Made by a program: the position numbers and the translations under genes. A stretch of 64,000 nt of DNA. It comes from Flavobacterium sp. HBTb2-11-1 (GTDB taxonomy: Bacteria > Bacteroidota > Bacteroidia > Flavobacteriales > Flavobacteriaceae). Position 1 is the stretch's first letter; every line of letters starts with the position of its first letter. The stretch lies in the NCBI RefSeq assembly GCF_009826975.1, contig NZ_WUMO01000002.1, positions 496,001 through 560,000 on the forward strand. The letters run 5' to 3'. Positions 61,188 to 64,000 of this stretch are shown one piece after another. The notes below the pieces were generated by a model. That model searched no databases. It was not told the DNA's origin and saw only the letters and a list, made by a program, of their open reading frames with translations.

Positions 61188-63713
61188 TTATCTTCTTCCT
61201 CTAAAGCCGCCGCCTCCTCTAAAACCGCCGCCGCCGAAGCCACCTCCATTAAATCCGCCACTTCTTTGGAAATTTTGGAAGTTTCTGGTTTGCATTTCGC
61301 CGCGGTCTCTAGAAATAGCCGAACGGTCCAAATCGTTTGTAATATCTGGACGGCCTGCTTCACCAAGCGGTTTATTTGGTTGCCCCAAAGTTTGATCTGC
61401 TTTAGGGAAATCATCTCGCATTCCGTCACCCATTCGTGTTTCGCCTCCTAGGTCTTGATTATCGCGTTGCATACGTTCTCCCGCTCCATTTGCACCAAGA
61501 CCTTGGTTATCGCGCTGAATTCTCTCTCCTGCTCCATTTGCACCAAGTCCTTGGTTAGCTCTATTCTGAATGCCTTCACCCGTTTTTTTAGACGAACCCA
61601 AAGTTCCTGCTTGTGTCCAGCCACCGTTTCCGTTATTATAATGGCTCCAATTTCCGTTGGCATCCCTTTTATAGACATGACCATCGTGACCAGCATAAAC
61701 ATTATTATTAGTGTGAATTGTAGTTCCTCCACCTCTTCTATGCGTAATTACGCCTTTATTTCCGCTAGAAGTTTCATAGCCAATCGCAGTTCCGCGTCGG
61801 GTTGTAATATGTCCTGTCTGTATCCATTGATTTCCGTTTGTAGCAGCAGAATGTCCCCATTGCGCATACGCATTATGCCCTTGATTGGTTCTCGCATAAT
61901 TTCCAGTCCACGGATTATAAGTGCTTGCCGCTGTTCTTCCGCCATACCAGCCTTGCACACTGGCAGAACGACCGTATCTGCCAGTAGCAGGATTATACCA
62001 AGCCGAAGTTCCAGCCGCGCCATAAGGTCCGTAAACGCGTCTTCCTGCCGCATATCCTCCCGTCCACGGATTGTAAACTGCTCCTCCTCCGTAAGCATAA
62101 GGCCACGGACGATAAATTGGATACAGTCCGCCGTAATATACATAAGGCGGATAATACCATCCTGTTCCATAAGTCAAGATAGCGCCAAATGTTGCACCAA
62201 TAATAAATGCCCCCAAATACCCCGCTGTTGCACTGCTTTCTACCGTTGTATCGGTTGTCGTTTGCGTCACATACGTAACATTGTACACGGGCGAACTTGG
62301 CGGAATCGTATAAATTTCTTTCGGAACAGAATCGCATGTTTTCCAAGGTCCGTTCGGACTTGTCGACATAAACCAAACCGCTTGAAAACACAAGTAATAT
62401 AAATCGCCCACTTTTATAATCTTCTCTTGCGTATTGCTTGCATATTGCATTTTAGTTCCATCGATAGGTTTAAACTGAGGCGTTCCGCCATCATACGATA
62501 CTTTTACTTTTGACTCAGCATCCGATTTCTTTAAAATAGCGGTTGTCGGAACTTGCGATAACATAACAGCATCATTTGCTTCTTGTGTTCCAGGCACAGA
62601 TGACAATACATTGGCACGCGGAGAATCTTTCGGAATTTTAGCAAAATCGGCCGGAAGACTATTACTGGCATAACTCCACGGTCCTGTTAGTTCTTTAGAC
62701 TTAAACCATCTTCCAGACAATAATACATAGTACTGACCTTTATTTTCGTCAGCAAAAATATCATTCTCGGTATTATCAATATATAGCAATTTTGTCCCTG
62801 GAATTTTAACAAACTTCGGACTTCCGTTTATGGCAATCAATTCAGCAGGTTTATTGCTGTAGAAAACCTCTGGAGCTCCTCCAGAAGACGGAGGCGGAAT
62901 CATTTTCTTAACATCATCAAAATTCTGTCCCGAAGGCAGATGGCTTAAACCTGAAGGCAGTTTGGTTGTTTTAGTCCATTTACCTGCGAGATTTTTCGAA
63001 GTTAGCCAGATATTCTCCACCAATACATAATAATCTTTTGTGGTTTTATCAAAAAACAAATCCCAATTGGTATTTACCACATATTGAATATCCGTTTTTT
63101 CTACAGGCACCAAAACCGGTTCACCCTGCACGATAAGCAAAATGGCAGGATTCGTACTGTAAAAAATGGTTGGAGGGTCATTTTTAGCCGCGATTCCTTT
63201 AGACGGACTTTTGGTATGACTCAAATCTGCCAAAATACGATCTACCGAAATAGGGTCTCCGCTTTTAGGCAATGTTTCTTTAAACAGTTTTTCCATTTCT
63301 GGCACTTTCTTTTTGTCCAGCGCAGGAAAACGTATATCGGTTACCTGAATATTTTTAATAAAAGCGCTTCGATTGTCTTTGTCGACCAATGTCTCAGCTT
63401 TTAAAGAAGCTACACCCAAAACCTGTTTTCCGTCTTTTGGAGTCAGCGAAAAAGCCACTCGGGCAATAATTTCTTTAAAATCTTTCCAGTCATCTATCTG
63501 AGGCTGATAATAAACCAATTTTGTACCGTTATTTTCAGCTTCGCGAGGCCAGCCGCGATCTGCAATTAATGTAGAGTCGGCAAGATTTGACTTTTCAGCT
63601 TCGGTAGATTGATCTGTTTCTTTATCTTTTTTGCACGAGAACAAAACTGCACTCAAACAAACTCCAATTATTAGAAAAGCATTTCTCATAAATTTAAAAG
63701 TTAGATTATTCAT
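61188..63713 (-). CDS. Large repeat lipoprotein, carbohydrate-binding V/XII-like
   Basis: An 841-residue lipoprotein (lipobox Cys near residue 27; an ATG at 63689, giving MRNAFLIIGVCL, is an alternative start). Three related beta-rich modules of about 100 residues (roughly 180-460) share F/PxVxG-x-P, an N-T pair, Y-Y-V-L, W-F-x-S and G-P-W. A hydrophobic glycine-rich segment (about 500-530) and YNPWTGxY-type repeats follow, then near-identical GLGANGAGERxQRDNQ repeats (about 730-775), and a Gly-rich C-terminus. Databases carry similar proteins as carbohydrate-binding family V/XII. It probably works at the cell surface; no enzyme motif is visible. Confidence 0.85.
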   Translation of the reverse strand: MNNLTFKFMRNAFLIIGVCLSAVLFSCKKDKETDQSTEAEKSNLADSTLIADRGWPREAENNGTKLVYYQPQIDDWKDFKEIIARVAFSLTPKDGKQVLGVASLKAETLVDKDNRSAFIKNIQVTDIRFPALDKKKVPEMEKLFKETLPKSGDPISVDRILADLSHTKSPSKGIAAKNDPPTIFYSTNPAILLIVQGEPVLVPVEKTDIQYVVNTNWDLFFDKTTKDYYVLVENIWLTSKNLAGKWTKTTKLPSGLSHLPSGQNFDDVKKMIPPPSSGGAPEVFYSNKPAELIAINGSPKFVKIPGTKLLYIDNTENDIFADENKGQYYVLLSGRWFKSKELTGPWSYASNSLPADFAKIPKDSPRANVLSSVPGTQEANDAVMLSQVPTTAILKKSDAESKVKVSYDGGTPQFKPIDGTKMQYASNTQEKIIKVGDLYYLCFQAVWFMSTSPNGPWKTCDSVPKEIYTIPPSSPVYNVTYVTQTTTDTTVESSATAGYLGAFIIGATFGAILTYGTGWYYPPYVYYGGLYPIYRPWPYAYGGGAVYNPWTGGYAAGRRVYGPYGAAGTSAWYNPATGRYGRSASVQGWYGGRTAASTYNPWTGNYARTNQGHNAYAQWGHSAATNGNQWIQTGHITTRRGTAIGYETSSGNKGVITHRRGGGTTIHTNNNVYAGHDGHVYKRDANGNWSHYNNGNGGWTQAGTLGSSKKTGEGIQNRANQGLGANGAGERIQRDNQGLGANGAGERMQRDNQDLGGETRMGDGMRDDFPKADQTLGQPNKPLGEAGRPDITNDLDRSAISRDRGEMQTRNFQNFQRSGGFNGGGFGGGGFRGGGGFRGRR
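61437..61570 (-). repeat. In-frame tandem repeat in the lipoprotein gene
   Basis: Nearly identical units of about 54 nt encoding NQGLGANGAGER-x-QRD. They are prone to length change and explain some of the overlapping reading frames on both strands here. Confidence 0.7.
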
Positions 63714-63920
63714 TGAAAACTTATTTTCTCGATCGTCTTATAAAATTGTTTCGCATAAAATTAAATTCACCTCATAAATAAAACTACAAATCAGTCCCTT
63801 ACTTTGTTTCACATTATAATTTGAAACCAAATAAGTGCCTAAATGATTCTTCTTTTCTTGATTTAAGATTGTATTCTGCCACAATTAAAGTGAGCTAAAA
63901 TGTCACATTGATATTGATTA
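63714..63920. other. Gene-free upstream region of the lipoprotein gene
   Basis: AT-rich sequence expected to hold the promoter of the leftward lipoprotein gene. I found no convincing -7 or -33 boxes. Confidence 0.4.
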
Positions 63921-64000
63921 GGAGCTATTTCCCGCTATCCGTTGCAATCTTTTGTGCTGAACCCCAGTACAAAAGGATTTCCACTTCTATCGGGGCTAGG
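63921..64000. repeat. Imperfect inverted repeat at the window end
   Basis: CTATTTCCCGCTATCCG...AATCTTTTGTGCTG faces CAGTACAAAAGGATT...CTATCGGGGCTAGG. The pairing of AATCTTTTGT with ACAAAAGGATT has one bulge. It resembles a widespread flavobacterial intergenic hairpin family and may continue past the window. Confidence 0.6.

Noticed and set aside
61455..62402. Long antisense frame of 315 codons
   Set aside because: It lies opposite the Gly/Pro/Tyr-rich and repeat portion of the lipoprotein gene; low-complexity codon bias explains the open frame.

Overview
The window looks like chromosomal DNA of a Flavobacterium-type bacterium (Bacteroidota). Support comes from AT-rich DNA, promoters with a TAnnTTTG -7 box, a SusC/SusD pair, TonB receptors, many lipoproteins, and degenerate palindromic intergenic repeats. 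I see no rRNA, tRNA, CRISPR array, phage or intact insertion sequence.

Layout. 0-2.3 kb: secreted L-asparaginase and a porin. 2.7-7.5 kb: efflux operon (TolC, HlyD, two ABC-2 permeases, no ATPase). 7.8-10.6 kb: metal-dependent hydrolase and two alpha/beta hydrolases. 10.7-15.3 kb: divergent sigma-54 response regulator and TPR histidine kinase, then another alpha/beta hydrolase. 16.5-22.5 kb: AraC regulator, small secreted NTF2-like protein, SusD/SusC. 23.4-25.1 kb: small proteins of unknown function. 25.4-28.4 kb: cysteine hydrolase, alpha/beta hydrolase, and an FAD monooxygenase with a zinc-ribbon-like N-terminus. 29.3-35.5 kb: probable copper locus (MbnH-like diheme protein, MbnP, OprC-like TonB receptor, FixH/YtkA-like lipoprotein, two related small Cys proteins). 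35.9-44.7 kb: stress-type genes (hydrolases, amidohydrolase, DoxX, Dps, carboxylesterase, cupin, ring-cleaving dioxygenase). 44.9-47.8 kb: FabH with a LytS/LytTR pair. 48.5-53.2 kb: universal stress protein, Crp/Fnr regulator and a five-gene YceI operon. 53.6-59.3 kb: a second LytS/LytTR pair flanked by DoxX, DUF1223, Ohr, an epoxide-hydrolase-like protein and a cupin. 59.7-63.7 kb: a two-lobed aspartic protease-like protein and a large repeat lipoprotein.

The most interesting content is regulatory. (1) Six genes or operons (9505 leftward, 9771, 15514, 25358, 35899, 43795) have a sigma-54-like -24/-12 element with a CGAWATATCG-like palindrome starting 66-68 nt upstream of the -24 GG. The only sigma-54 activator in view lies between two of them, and the targets include two paralogous hydrolase pairs. 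(2) Three promoters (35899, 43795, 50173) have a Crp-like palindrome whose centre is exactly 35 nt before the TTTG of the -7 box, a class II activator geometry. (3) Three promoters (53655, 58603 leftward, 59271 leftward) carry two GTCCAYTTCA-like direct repeats with a 21-nt period, at a constant 49 nt from the -7 TTTG. They surround a LytS/LytTR pair, whose regulators are known to bind such repeats.

Taken together, much of the window reads as an electrophile/oxidant-stress and small-molecule detoxification region under three overlapping regulatory systems, next to a copper-handling locus. These regulon assignments are inferences from spacing and motif identity, not measured facts.
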